Shown piece by piece: positions 14,655 to 23,217 of a stretch of DNA of 30,820 nt. The stretch's first letter is position 1. Each line of letters begins with the position of its first letter. The DNA lies in NCBI GenBank assembly GCA_025928435.1, contig JAICJM010000024.1, forward strand, positions 1 to 30,820. Reading direction: 5' to 3'. Position numbers and translations under genes: made by a program. This stretch comes from Thermoleophilia bacterium (GTDB lineage Bacteria > Actinomycetota > Thermoleophilia > Gaiellales > JAICJC01). The notes below the pieces were generated by a model, which was not told the DNA's origin, made no database searches, and was given only the letters and a program-made list of their open reading frames with translations.

Positions 14655-16292
14655 CTACTTCGAGAGCCACATCTCCGGTATGAGCTCGAAATAGGAGCCC
14701 GTGAAGACGAGGCCGTGCAGGTCCGGCGAGACGAACTTCGGCTCCTCGAGGTGCATGAACGGGGCCCAGCCGGCGTCCCGCTGCATGAACCGGTTGTCGA
14801 TCTTCGCCCACATGGCGTTGCGGGCGGCGCCGAGCGGCATGCGGTCGGTGCGGTCGATCATCGAGTTCAGGGCCGGGTCGTCGGTGTTGGAGACGTCGTT
14901 GTTTCCCACGGGAACGATGTGCTCGCCGTTCAGGAGGGTGTCGATGAAGTCCTCGCCCTCCGGGTAGTCCTGGTCGAAGTGGTTGAAGGCGATCTGGGGA
15001 TCGGTCTTCTCCGACAGCAGGGTGTCCCAGTAGACCGAGTCGTCGATCGTGCGCACCCCGGTGACCTTGAGGCCAATGGAGTTGAGCACGCTCGCCAGGT
15101 ACTGGGCCGCCTTCGGCGCCGGGTCGGCGTTCGTGGTCCAGATCTGCACCGGCGCGCCCGTCGCCCCGGCGCTCTGCACCAGCTGCTTCGCCTTCGCGAC
15201 GTCGTGCGGGTACAGGTTCGGCTCGTGGTAGGCCGAGCCGAAGCTGGGCGGGATCACCGTCTCGGTCGGCGTGCCCTGGCCGCCGAAGAGCTTCACGAGC
15301 GCGGGCCGGTCGATGGCGTAGTTCACCGCCTGGCGCACCGCGAGCTTGTCGAACGGCGCCTTGCGCTCGTTCATCGAGAAGTAGGTGTCGTTGTTGCGCG
15401 GATACATGTGCACCTGGCTCGGATACCGGGCCTTGAGCTCGGTCAGCCGGTCGGGGGGCACGGCCTCCATGTACCAGTCGAGCTGGCCGTCGATGGTCTC
15501 GTTGACCGCCTGCTCGGGCGTGACCCCGATCTGGATCTGCACCTCGTTCAGGTGGCCGTCCGGCGCGTTCGGCGACCACCGGTGGAAGTTCGGGTTGCGC
15601 ACGAGCACGATCTGCTGCTTGGGCACGTACGTCTTCACCATGTACGGCCCGGTCGCCACCCGCCACTGGGCGTCGGTCGAGATGTCCTTGTACGGCATGC
15701 CCGCCGGGACCGCGAACGCGAACGGCATCGCCATGATGTCGAGGAACGCGCCGTCGGGATGCGTCAGGTGGAAGGTGACCGTCATCGCCGTGTCGTCCGC
15801 AACGATCCCCGAGATGTGCGCCGCCTTGTGGGCCGCGTAGGCGTCGGCGCCCTGGATGATCGTGTAGAAGCCGACGCCCGGCGAGCCGACGTGGAACAGC
15901 CGCTCGATCGCGTAGCGGAAGTCCGACGGTTTCACCGCCCGGTTCACCGGCGGCGAGTAGCGCACCCCGGGGTGGACGTGGAACGTGTAGGTGAGGCCGC
16001 CGTCGCTCACCGCCGGCATGGAGGTGGCGATGTCGGGCACGACCTCGGAGCCGGCCGACCCTGAGGCCTTGCGGAACGTCAGCAACCCGTTGTTCGTCGC
16101 CTCGAGCAGCTCCCATCCCTCGACGGCGTAGGAGATCCCGGTGTCGAGGTGATCGGGGTCGTCCGGGATGCCGGCGCGCAGCGTGCCGCCGTTCTGCACG
16201 CCACCCGCCCCGCCCGAGCTCGAGCTCGAACCGGACCCGCATCCCGCCGCGAGGGCCGCCACGGCCGCCACTACCAGCGCTCGTCTCATCAT
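14655..16292 (-). CDS. ABC transporter substrate-binding lipoprotein, SBP family 5 (copy 1)
   Basis: A 545-residue lipoprotein: signal peptide with lipobox LAAGC (Cys18), Ser/Gly linker, then the SBP5 start GGTLRAGIPDDPDHLDTG. The body has family features such as VPDIATSMPAVSDGGLTYTFHVHPGVRYS, AIERLF, NPNFHRWSPNAPDGHLNEV and ATGPYMV. SBP5 proteins deliver peptides, nickel, opines or sugars to DppBC-type permeases. The start is ATG 16292, with GGGAGG about 8 nt upstream. It is the last gene of the operon, 28 nt after the DppB-type permease. It aligns without visible gaps to the second SBP at 18299-19948, roughly two-thirds identical by eye. Confidence 0.93.
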   Translation of the reverse strand: MMRRALVVAAVAALAAGCGSGSSSSSGGAGGVQNGGTLRAGIPDDPDHLDTGISYAVEGWELLEATNNGLLTFRKASGSAGSEVVPDIATSMPAVSDGGLTYTFHVHPGVRYSPPVNRAVKPSDFRYAIERLFHVGSPGVGFYTIIQGADAYAAHKAAHISGIVADDTAMTVTFHLTHPDGAFLDIMAMPFAFAVPAGMPYKDISTDAQWRVATGPYMVKTYVPKQQIVLVRNPNFHRWSPNAPDGHLNEVQIQIGVTPEQAVNETIDGQLDWYMEAVPPDRLTELKARYPSQVHMYPRNNDTYFSMNERKAPFDKLAVRQAVNYAIDRPALVKLFGGQGTPTETVIPPSFGSAYHEPNLYPHDVAKAKQLVQSAGATGAPVQIWTTNADPAPKAAQYLASVLNSIGLKVTGVRTIDDSVYWDTLLSEKTDPQIAFNHFDQDYPEGEDFIDTLLNGEHIVPVGNNDVSNTDDPALNSMIDRTDRMPLGAARNAMWAKIDNRFMQRDAGWAPFMHLEEPKFVSPDLHGLVFTGSYFELIPEMWLSK

Positions 16293-16320
16293 TGCTCTTC
16301 CCTCCCACTCACGGTCTCCA

Positions 16321-17289
16321 TTACTCGGTCCGCGTCCGCGGGTCGAGCCACACATAGGCCACGTCGACCACCGTGTTCGCGATGACGACGAAGAACGCGC
16401 CGTACAGGGTCAGCGCCATCAGCGGCGGCAGGTCGAGGTGGGCGACCGACTCCTGGGCGTACTGGCCCACCCCCTCGATCCCGAAGATCGGCTCGATCAG
16501 GATGACGGTGCCGCCGACCGCCGCCCCGAAGTCGAGCCCGAAGAGCGTCACGACCGGGATCAGGCACGTCCGCAGCGTGTGCCGGAGGAGCACGCGCCGG
16601 GCCGACAAGCCCTTCGCGCGGGCGGTGCGCACGTAGTCGGCGTTCATCACCTCGAGCATCGACGCCCGCACGACCCGCGCGTAGAAGCCGATCGACACGA
16701 CCGCGAGCACGATCCACGGCAGGATCAGGTGCTCGGCCCATGACACGGGACTCGTCGCCAACGGCACGTACCCGCCCGCCGGCACCCACGAGAAGATCGC
16801 CCACGAGTGGTACCGGAACGTGAGCAGATAGAGGAGCACCGCCCCGAGCCAGAAGACCGGGATCGACACGCCCGCGAGGGCGAGCACGGTCAGGATGCGG
16901 TCGAGAAATCGGCCCTGATGGATGGCCGAGAGGACGCCGATCGCGACCCCCGTCACGAGCCAGATGAGCGCCGCGCCGACCGCCAGCGCGAGCGTGCGCG
17001 GGATCCCGCGCTCGATCGTCGGGAGAACGGGCGTCTGATCCTGGTAGGAGATGAGGTCGCGCTTGATGAAGAGCCGCTCCATCATGTCGCCGTACTGCAC
17101 GTAGAGCGGCCTGTCGAAGCCCCAGTCCTTGCGGATCTGGCGGATGTTCTCCTGCGTCGGGTGCCGGCCGGCCAGCCGCAGCGCCGGATCGCCGCCCGGG
17201 ATGACGTTGAAGATCACGAACACGAGCACCGAGATCGCGAAGAGCACGATCACGAGGCCGACGAGGCGCCTGAGGATGAACGCGGCCAC
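16321..17289 (-). CDS. ABC transporter permease, DppB type
   Basis: A 322-residue inner-membrane protein. The N-terminus AFILRRLVGLVIVLFAISVLVFVIFNVIPGGDP is the classical DppB TM1 plus PGDP-like motif. About six helices follow, and the cytoplasmic EAA loop reads YVRTARAKGLSARRVLLRH, which docks onto the ATPase. C-terminal EPIFGIEGVGQ is also family-typical. GTG 17289 lies 6 nt after the DppC-type stop. It pairs with DppC; no DppD/DppF ATPase is encoded in this window, so the motor must come from elsewhere. Confidence 0.94.
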   Translation of the reverse strand: MAAFILRRLVGLVIVLFAISVLVFVIFNVIPGGDPALRLAGRHPTQENIRQIRKDWGFDRPLYVQYGDMMERLFIKRDLISYQDQTPVLPTIERGIPRTLALAVGAALIWLVTGVAIGVLSAIHQGRFLDRILTVLALAGVSIPVFWLGAVLLYLLTFRYHSWAIFSWVPAGGYVPLATSPVSWAEHLILPWIVLAVVSIGFYARVVRASMLEVMNADYVRTARAKGLSARRVLLRHTLRTCLIPVVTLFGLDFGAAVGGTVILIEPIFGIEGVGQYAQESVAHLDLPPLMALTLYGAFFVVIANTVVDVAYVWLDPRTRTE

Positions 17290-17295
17290 GTCCGG

Positions 17296-18285
17296 TCACC
17301 TGATCCTGATGCGGGCATGTGGATCGAGGGCATCGCGCAGCGCGTCCCCGAGGACGTTCAGCGCGACCACCGTCACCATGATGGCGATCCCGGGGGCGAC
17401 CGTCAGGGCGGGGGCGGTCACGATCGACGAATAGCCCTGCTCGATGATGTTGCCCCACGACGGCGTGAGCACCGGGACCCCGACGCCCAGGAACGAGAGG
17501 GCGGCCTCGACGAGGATGTTGTTCGCGACGATCAGCGTCAGCATCACGAGCGTGATCGAGGCGATGTTCGGCAGGAGCTCGCGGAGCATGATGCGTGTCG
17601 GCCCGGCCCCCGTCGCGACGGCCGCTTCGACGAACTCCATCCGTCTCAGCGCCAGTACCTGTCCGCGGATCGGCCGGGCCACGTAGGGCACGAAGACGAC
17701 CGCGATCACGACGATGGGGATCGCGAGCGAGCTCGACGAGACATGCAGCGGCCCCACCGAGAGCCCGCCGACCGCAAGCGTCGTCGCGAGTGCGACCGCG
17801 AGCAGATAGACCGGGAACGACCAGATCAGGTCGAGCAGCCGGCCGATGACCGAGTCGACGATGCCGCCCGTGTACCCCCCGACAAGGCCCAGAACGAGCG
17901 CCAGGAAGACGCACAGGAGTGCCGACGTGATCCCGACGAACAGCGAGATCCGGCCGCCGTAGAGGATGCGCACCGCGAGGTCGCGCCCGTTGGCGTCGGC
18001 GCCGAGCATGTAGCACGTGCGCAGGCCCGGCCCCACGGGCGTGCCGTCGAGGCCCACGACCGGGATGCGGTGGCCTCCCTGGTGGATGTACCCCTGGATG
18101 TTCTGGTCGTTCGGGCCGTGGTGACAGGCGAGGTCGACGAAGACGGGGGCGAGCGGAAAGCAGACGAGGAGGACGGCGACGAGGATTGCCGCCGAGATGA
18201 TCGCGGCCGGGTTTCGCCGCAACCGCCTCCACGCCAGCCCGAAGCCGCCCCGCCCGCTGGGTGCGGCGACGGCCTCGACCGTCAT
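17296..18285 (-). CDS. ABC transporter permease, DppC type
   Basis: A 329-residue inner-membrane protein. It begins with a cytosolic stretch AWRRLRRNPAA and TM1, followed by the long periplasmic insert characteristic of DppC and the motif MLGADANGRDLAVRILYGGRISL. The EAA-type loop is FVEAAVATGAGPTRIMLRELLPNI. ALSFLGVGVPVLTPSWGNII is a strong DppC signature. The ATG at 18285 lies 13 nt after the stop of SBP copy 2. Confidence 0.94.
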   Translation of the reverse strand: MTVEAVAAPSGRGGFGLAWRRLRRNPAAIISAAILVAVLLVCFPLAPVFVDLACHHGPNDQNIQGYIHQGGHRIPVVGLDGTPVGPGLRTCYMLGADANGRDLAVRILYGGRISLFVGITSALLCVFLALVLGLVGGYTGGIVDSVIGRLLDLIWSFPVYLLAVALATTLAVGGLSVGPLHVSSSSLAIPIVVIAVVFVPYVARPIRGQVLALRRMEFVEAAVATGAGPTRIMLRELLPNIASITLVMLTLIVANNILVEAALSFLGVGVPVLTPSWGNIIEQGYSSIVTAPALTVAPGIAIMVTVVALNVLGDALRDALDPHARIRIR

Positions 18286-18298
18286 GCGCCGTGATTGG

Positions 18299-19948
18299 TC
18301 ACTGCGAGAGCCACATCGACGGGAAGAGCTCGAAGTAGGTGCCGTTGAAGACCAGCCCGTGCAGGTCGGGCGACACGAACTTCGGCCACTGCCGGTTCAT
18401 GAACGGCGCCCAGCCGGCGTCGTTCTTCATGAACAGATAGTCGAGCTTCGCCCAGATCGCGTTGCGGGCCGCCCCGAGCGGCATCCGCTTGGCCCGGTCG
18501 ATCATCTTGTTGTACGCGGGGATGTTCGTGTTCGTCACGTCGTTGTTGCCGACGTTCACGATGTGCTCGCCGTTCAGGAGCACGTCGAACCAGTCCTGGG
18601 CCTCGGGATAGTCCTCGTTCCAGTCGTTGAAGGAGATCTGCGGATCGCCCTTCTGGCTCGAGATCGTCGGCCAGTAGACGGACTCGTCCTCGGTCTTCAC
18701 CGTCGCGTGCAGCCCGATCTGGTTCAGCACGTTGGCCACGTACTGCACCGCCTTCGGCGTCGGGTCGGTGTTGTGCCCCCAGACGGTCACGTTCGCGCCC
18801 TCGGCCCCGGCCTGCTGGATCAGCTGCTTCGCCTTGGCGATGTCGTGCGGGTAGAGGTGGTGGGCCTTGAAGGCCGATCCGAACCCGGGCGGGACGATGT
18901 TCTCGGTCGGCGTGCCCTGGCCGCCGAAGATCTTCACCAGCGCCTCGCGGTCGATGGCGTAGTTCACGGCCTGGCGCACGGCCAGCTTGTCGAACGGCGC
19001 CAGGCGCTCGTTCATCGAGAAGTAGGTCGTGTTGTTGCGCGTGAAGAGGTGCACCTGGTGCGGGTAGCGGGCCTTGAGCTCGGTCAGCCGGTCGGGCGGC
19101 ACCGATTCGAAGTACCAGTCGAGCTGGCCGTCGGCGATCTCGTTCACCGACTGCTCCGGCGTGACCCCGATCTTGACGTCGATCTCGTTCAGGTGGCCGT
19201 TCGGTGTGTCCGGCGTCCACTGGTGGAAGTTCGGGTTACGGGTCATGACGAGCCCCTGCTTGGGCGTGTAGCTCGACACCCGGTAGGGGCCGGTCGCGAT
19301 CCGCCACTGCGGCAGGGTGGAGATGTCCTTCGACGGCGTCCCGGCGGGCACGACGAACGCGAACGGGGTCGCCATGTAGTCGAGGAACGTGCCGTCGGGC
19401 TGGGTCAGGTGGAAGGTGATCGTGCCCTTGGCGTCGTTCGCGACGATGCCCGAGATGCCGCCCTGGCGGCTCTTCGCGTAGGCGTTCGCGCCCGCGATCC
19501 CGGTGAAGAAGGCGAGGCCGCCCGAGTCGATCCGGAACAGGCGCTCGATCGTGAACTTGAAGTCGGACGGCTTCACCGCCCGGCTGACCGGCGGCGAGAA
19601 CATCACGTGCGGGCGCACGTGGAAGGTGTAGGTGCGGCCCCCGTCGGTGACGGTCGGCATGGCCGACGCGATGTCGGGCACGATCTGTGCCCCCTCGCCC
19701 CCGGCGGCCTTCTTGAACGTGACCAGGCCGTTGTTCGTCGCCTCGAGGATCTCCCAGCCCTCGTTGGTGTAGGAGAGGCCCGGGTCGAGGTAGTCGGGGT
19801 TGTCCGGGATCCCGGCGCGCAGCGTGCCGCCCTTCACCGGCGCTCCCGAGCCGCCCCCGCCGCCCGCGCCGCTGCCCCCGCTCCCGCCGCAGCCGGCGGC
19901 CACGAGGCCCGCGGCGAGCACCGCGGCCAGGGCGGCGGCCCGTCTCAC
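18299..19948 (-). CDS. ABC transporter substrate-binding lipoprotein, SBP family 5 (copy 2)
   Basis: A 549-residue lipoprotein: signal peptide with lipobox VAAGC (Cys20), glycine-rich linker, then GGTLRAGIPDNPDYLDPG and the SBP5 fold. Long blocks are identical to copy 1, for example PPDRLTELKARYP, DKLAVRQAVNYAIDR and FVSPDLHGLVF. The residue differences are spread over the whole length, so this is an old duplication rather than a recent one. GTG 19948 overlaps the aminotransferase TGA by 4 nt. Two SBPs for one permease pair suggest a broadened substrate range. Confidence 0.93.
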   Translation of the reverse strand: MRRAAALAAVLAAGLVAAGCGGSGGSGAGGGGGSGAPVKGGTLRAGIPDNPDYLDPGLSYTNEGWEILEATNNGLVTFKKAAGGEGAQIVPDIASAMPTVTDGGRTYTFHVRPHVMFSPPVSRAVKPSDFKFTIERLFRIDSGGLAFFTGIAGANAYAKSRQGGISGIVANDAKGTITFHLTQPDGTFLDYMATPFAFVVPAGTPSKDISTLPQWRIATGPYRVSSYTPKQGLVMTRNPNFHQWTPDTPNGHLNEIDVKIGVTPEQSVNEIADGQLDWYFESVPPDRLTELKARYPHQVHLFTRNNTTYFSMNERLAPFDKLAVRQAVNYAIDREALVKIFGGQGTPTENIVPPGFGSAFKAHHLYPHDIAKAKQLIQQAGAEGANVTVWGHNTDPTPKAVQYVANVLNQIGLHATVKTEDESVYWPTISSQKGDPQISFNDWNEDYPEAQDWFDVLLNGEHIVNVGNNDVTNTNIPAYNKMIDRAKRMPLGAARNAIWAKLDYLFMKNDAGWAPFMNRQWPKFVSPDLHGLVFNGTYFELFPSMWLSQ

Positions 19949-21324
19949 CGGACGCCTCCGGTCGGGCCGACGGCGCCGCGCTCGATCGCCTCGGCGACGG
20001 CGGGCATTGCCGCCGCTGCGGCCTCGAGCGTGCGGTCGATGTCGGCGTCCGTGTGGGCGCCGGAGACGAAGAAGAGGCCCTCCTGCGGCGGCTGGATCAG
20101 GACGCCGCGCTCGCGCAGGCCCGCGTAGAGGTGCGGGAAGGGGCTGCTCTGGACGATTCCGTGGCCCGTGCGGTAGCCATTCGGCGGTTCGGGCGCGAAC
20201 CAGAGCTGGAAGAGGGTGCCGAGGCCGCTCCAGCAGGCCTCGACACCGGCCGCCGCCGCGGCCCCGACCAGGCCGTCGGCCAGCCGCCGTCCGCGCGCCT
20301 CGAGGTCGTCGTAGAACCCGGGGGCGCCCGTGACGCCCGCGGCCGCGATCACTGCCGCACAGACGAGCGGGCTCGAGTTGTACGTCCCGCCGTGCATCGT
20401 CCGGCCGTCGGTCGCCATCTCCATGATGTCGCGGCGGCCACCGAGGGCGGCGACGGGCACGCCGGCGCCGAGCGCCTTGGCGAGCACGGTCAGGTCGGGC
20501 ATGACCCCGAAGAGCTCCTGCGCGCCGCCCGAGGCGACCCGCATGCCCGTCAGCACCTCGTCGAAGATCAGGAGCGCGCCGTGCTCCGTGGCCAGCTCGC
20601 GCATCCGCTCGAGGTAGCCGGGCGCCGGCATGATGGCGCCCATGTTGCCCATGATCGGCTCGGTGATGACAGCCGCCATCTCGGAGCCGTGCTCGGCGAA
20701 GACGCGCTCCAGCGCCTCGGTGTCGTTCCAGGTGCCGATGATGAGCGTGCTCGCGACGGCCGGGGGCATCCCGGCGGAGCCGGGGGCGGGCATCGGCGCC
20801 TCGGCCGGGCCCCACTCGGCCGGCCCGGGGTGCCCGGACCAGTGGATCGCGTCCGACCAGCCGTGGTAGTGGCCCTCGAAGCGCAGGATCTTCTCGCGCC
20901 CGGTGAACGAACGGGCGAACCGGACCGCGTACTGGACGCACTCAGTGCCGGACTGACCGAAGCGCAGCAGGTCGATCGACGGCATCCGGGCGGTGACCGC
21001 CGCGGCGGCCAGGCCCTCGAGGTCGTGGGCGAGCGAGAAGAGGGACCCCCGCTCGCGCAGCGTCTCGGTGACCGCGTCGATGACCGCGGGCGGGCGGTGG
21101 CCGAGGATCAGCGGTCCCTGGCCCATCACGTAGTCGATGAAGTCGTTGCCGTCCTCGTCGGTGATGTGCGCGCCCTGGCCGCTGCGCACGAAGACGGGCA
21201 CCGGCAGGTAGCCGGAGCGGTGCGAGCGCGTGCCCGAGCCGACGCCGCCGGCGATGCTCCCGGCGGCCAGGTCGTAGAGCTCCGCCGAGCGGGCGGTCGA
21301 GGGGGTGACGTGGGTGTCGCTCAT
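19945..21324 (-). CDS. Class III PLP aminotransferase (glutamate-1-semialdehyde aminomutase-like)
   Basis: A 459-residue fold-type I PLP enzyme. Visible are GGVGSGTRSH near the N-terminus, the cofactor region RFGQSGTECVQYAVRFAR (121-138), FEGHYHGWSD (149-158), the PLP-nitrogen Asp255 in IFDEV and the Schiff-base Lys283 in VLAKALGAGVPVAALGG. The sequence is closest in style to HemL/GSAM, but its place between a FrlD-like kinase and an ABC transporter argues for catabolism: transamination of the amine or amino acid released from the imported compound. HemL itself would sit with haem genes. The ATG overlaps the kinase TGA by 4 nt, and the stop overlaps the GTG of SBP copy 2. Confidence 0.9.
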   Translation of the reverse strand: MSDTHVTPSTARSAELYDLAAGSIAGGVGSGTRSHRSGYLPVPVFVRSGQGAHITDEDGNDFIDYVMGQGPLILGHRPPAVIDAVTETLRERGSLFSLAHDLEGLAAAAVTARMPSIDLLRFGQSGTECVQYAVRFARSFTGREKILRFEGHYHGWSDAIHWSGHPGPAEWGPAEAPMPAPGSAGMPPAVASTLIIGTWNDTEALERVFAEHGSEMAAVITEPIMGNMGAIMPAPGYLERMRELATEHGALLIFDEVLTGMRVASGGAQELFGVMPDLTVLAKALGAGVPVAALGGRRDIMEMATDGRTMHGGTYNSSPLVCAAVIAAAGVTGAPGFYDDLEARGRRLADGLVGAAAAAGVEACWSGLGTLFQLWFAPEPPNGYRTGHGIVQSSPFPHLYAGLRERGVLIQPPQEGLFFVSGAHTDADIDRTLEAAAAAMPAVAEAIERGAVGPTGGVR

Positions 21325-22142
21325 GCGCTTGCCTCCAGTTCCTCGAGCTCGAGCCAGGCTCCGTAGTGCGTGCAGGTGCGGGCGGCGGCCTCGGCGCCGA
21401 GCCGCAGCGCCATCTCGAGCGTCCCGCCCTCGACGAGGGTCGAGATGCACGCGGCGATGTAGGCGTCGCCGGCGCCCAGCGTGTCGACGACCGCCACCGG
21501 CACCGGGGGCTGGTGGTGGACGCCGCCGGCCAGCGCCAGGCTGCCGTGGCGGCCGCGGGTGACGACGGCGGCCTCGGCTCCGGCTGTGACGGCGCTCCCG
21601 GCCAGGCCCGCCGCCTCGTCGGCCTCCGCTCCGGGTGCGGACAGGAACGCGACCTCGAGGTGCGGGCACAGCTCGGCCATCCGCTCCGGCGAGGACGCAT
21701 GGGAGAAGTCGTAGGAGAGGCGCGCGCCCGCCCGGCGCAGGCCGGTGAAGCCCTCGACGCCGCCGGCCAGGCCGGCCCCGTGCACCCAGGCGCGCCTGCC
21801 GAGGTCGGCCAGCGTCGCCGGGCCGGGCCGGTAGGTGCCGCTCTCGCCGAGCACCTCGCTCTCGAACACGCGGTCGCCGTCGTCGGTCAGGCGGATCGTG
21901 GTGATGCCGGTGGCGCCGGGGCCGACGTGGACGTGGCCGGTGTCGATCCCCCGGCCGCGCGCCGCTGCCAGCACGGCGTCGCCGGCGCGGTCCGATCCGA
22001 CGGCGCCCGCGTAGGCAACGTCGTGGCCGTGGTCGCGCAGGCCGACCGCGACGTTGAGCGCGTTCCCGCCCACGTACTCCCGATCGAGCGGCGGCAGATA
22101 GTGGTCGAGGCAGTTGTCGCCCATCGTCGCGAGCGGCTTCAC
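21321..22142 (-). CDS. frlD: PfkB-family sugar kinase, fructoselysine 6-kinase-like
   Basis: A 273-residue ribokinase-fold enzyme. The N-terminus MKPLATMGDNCLDHYLPP and GGNALNVAVGLRDHG closely resembles E. coli FrlD (which I recall as starting MKTLATIGDNCVD with GGNAVNVAV). YDFSHAS, FLSAP and the C-terminal HYGAW are also FrlD-like. The PfkB signature DTLGAGDAYIA places the catalytic base at Asp226. Expected reaction: ATP-dependent 6-phosphorylation of an Amadori compound such as a fructosyl-amino acid. GTG 22142 overlaps the SIS-protein TGA by 4 nt. The adjacent deglycase-like gene strongly supports the assignment; the amine part of the substrate is unknown. Confidence 0.85.
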   Translation of the reverse strand: MKPLATMGDNCLDHYLPPLDREYVGGNALNVAVGLRDHGHDVAYAGAVGSDRAGDAVLAAARGRGIDTGHVHVGPGATGITTIRLTDDGDRVFESEVLGESGTYRPGPATLADLGRRAWVHGAGLAGGVEGFTGLRRAGARLSYDFSHASSPERMAELCPHLEVAFLSAPGAEADEAAGLAGSAVTAGAEAAVVTRGRHGSLALAGGVHHQPPVPVAVVDTLGAGDAYIAACISTLVEGGTLEMALRLGAEAAARTCTHYGAWLELEELEASA

Positions 22143-23191
22143 GGCCAGCCCGCCCCCGACAGCACCTGGCGGCCCATCAGGGCGCGCTCGTCCAGGTCGT
22201 CGATCCCGCGCAGCAGGGTGGAGTAGACGATGAACCACTGCAGCGCCACCTTGAGCACGAACGGCTGCAGCTGGGGATGGACGCGCGGGTGGTCGTGGGC
22301 GTCGAAGATGCGCACCCGGGCGCCGTGGTTCGCCGCCACCGCGGCCGAGCGCTCGGCGACCGGCCGCGACTCGTCGCTCCCGAGCAGGAAGATCATGTCG
22401 GGCGAGTGGCGGTCGAGCATCTCCGCCGGCCCGTGGCGGAACTCGCTGCTCTCTATCACGGAGCTTGCGATCCGCATGTTCTCCATGAAGACGGTCAGGC
22501 CGAACTTGTAGGCGAGCCCGTAGAGCGGCCCGGAGGCCAGGCAGTAGATCAGATCGGAACCGGCCAGCTCCTCGGCCAGCTCGCGGCCGCGGGCGCGGGT
22601 ATCCCGGAAGGCTGCGCCGACCTGGGCGGGGATGCCGGATAGCGCCTCCAGCACGCCCTCCGCGGCCCGGTCGCCATCGAGCCGGCCCCATTCGCAGGCG
22701 AAGGTCGTGACGGCGGCGAGCGGCAGGCTGTAGAGGCCGGGCGAGCCGTACATGAGCGTCTCGTCGGCCTCGGCGCCGATGGGCGTGTCGGGCTTGCCGA
22801 CCAGGGCCACGGTGCGCGCGCCCCGCTCGCGGGCGAACCGCAGCGCCGCCAGGGTGTCCTCGGTCTGGCCCGAGTAGGACGCCAGGAAGACCACCGACTC
22901 GGGGCCGAGCCGCTGCGGCGCCCGCCAGATCAGGTCGTAGGAGCGGGACACGTCCGATGCGACCGGCACGTAGCGGTCGAAGAGCATCTTCCCCGACCAC
23001 ATGCTGGCCCACGAGCCGCCGCTGCCGACGAAGAAGACGTGGCGGGTGCCGTCCGCGCGGCAGCGGGCGGCGAGCGCGCGCATCTGGGCCGCGCCGTCGC
23101 CGAGGAAGCGGGTCAGGTCGGCCTCCAGGTGGGGGGCGCTGAACAGCTCGGAGCCGAGCGCGACCTCCACGCGATGCTCGAGATCGGCCAT
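22139..23191 (-). CDS. frlB: SIS-domain deglycase, FrlB/FraB-like (Amadori 6-phosphate deglycase)
   Basis: A 350-residue protein with two SIS (sugar isomerase) domains. Domain 1 has GSGGSWASMWSGK (56-68) and ASYSGQTEDT (104-113), the phosphate-binding Ser loops. Domain 2 has LASGPLYGLAYKFGLTVFMEN and ESSEFRHGP (247-255), matching the catalytic Glu/His region of FrlB and FraB, followed by FLLGSDESRPVAERS. FrlB/FraB split fructosamine 6-phosphates into glucose 6-phosphate and the free amine. ATG 23191 is preferred to the in-frame ATG 23209, because the stretch between them holds the LacI-type operator. It is the first gene of the seven-gene operon. The alternative is a GlmS-type isomerase, but the FrlD-like partner makes that less likely. 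Confidence 0.85.
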   Translation of the reverse strand: MADLEHRVEVALGSELFSAPHLEADLTRFLGDGAAQMRALAARCRADGTRHVFFVGSGGSWASMWSGKMLFDRYVPVASDVSRSYDLIWRAPQRLGPESVVFLASYSGQTEDTLAALRFARERGARTVALVGKPDTPIGAEADETLMYGSPGLYSLPLAAVTTFACEWGRLDGDRAAEGVLEALSGIPAQVGAAFRDTRARGRELAEELAGSDLIYCLASGPLYGLAYKFGLTVFMENMRIASSVIESSEFRHGPAEMLDRHSPDMIFLLGSDESRPVAERSAAVAANHGARVRIFDAHDHPRVHPQLQPFVLKVALQWFIVYSTLLRGIDDLDERALMGRQVLSGAGWP

Positions 23192-23194
23192 GAC

Positions 23195-23208
23195 TGAGAA
23201 CGCTATCA
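23195..23208. promoter_or_regulatory. LacI-type operator between divergent operons
   Basis: TGAGAACGCTATCA is 10/14 palindromic (TGAnAnCGnTnTCA) with the central CG typical of LacI/GalR operators. It overlaps a -10-like TATCAT for the regulator gene (23204-23209) and a minus-strand GTGACG-17-TAGCGT (23228-23200) for the deglycase operon. Bound regulator would block both divergent promoters. Confidence 0.6.
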
Positions 23209-23217
23209 TCTCCGCCG

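Noticed and set aside
19945..21324. Aminotransferase as HemL (haem biosynthesis).
   Set aside because: It overlaps transport and sugar-kinase genes by 4 nt in a catabolic operon, with no haem gene near.
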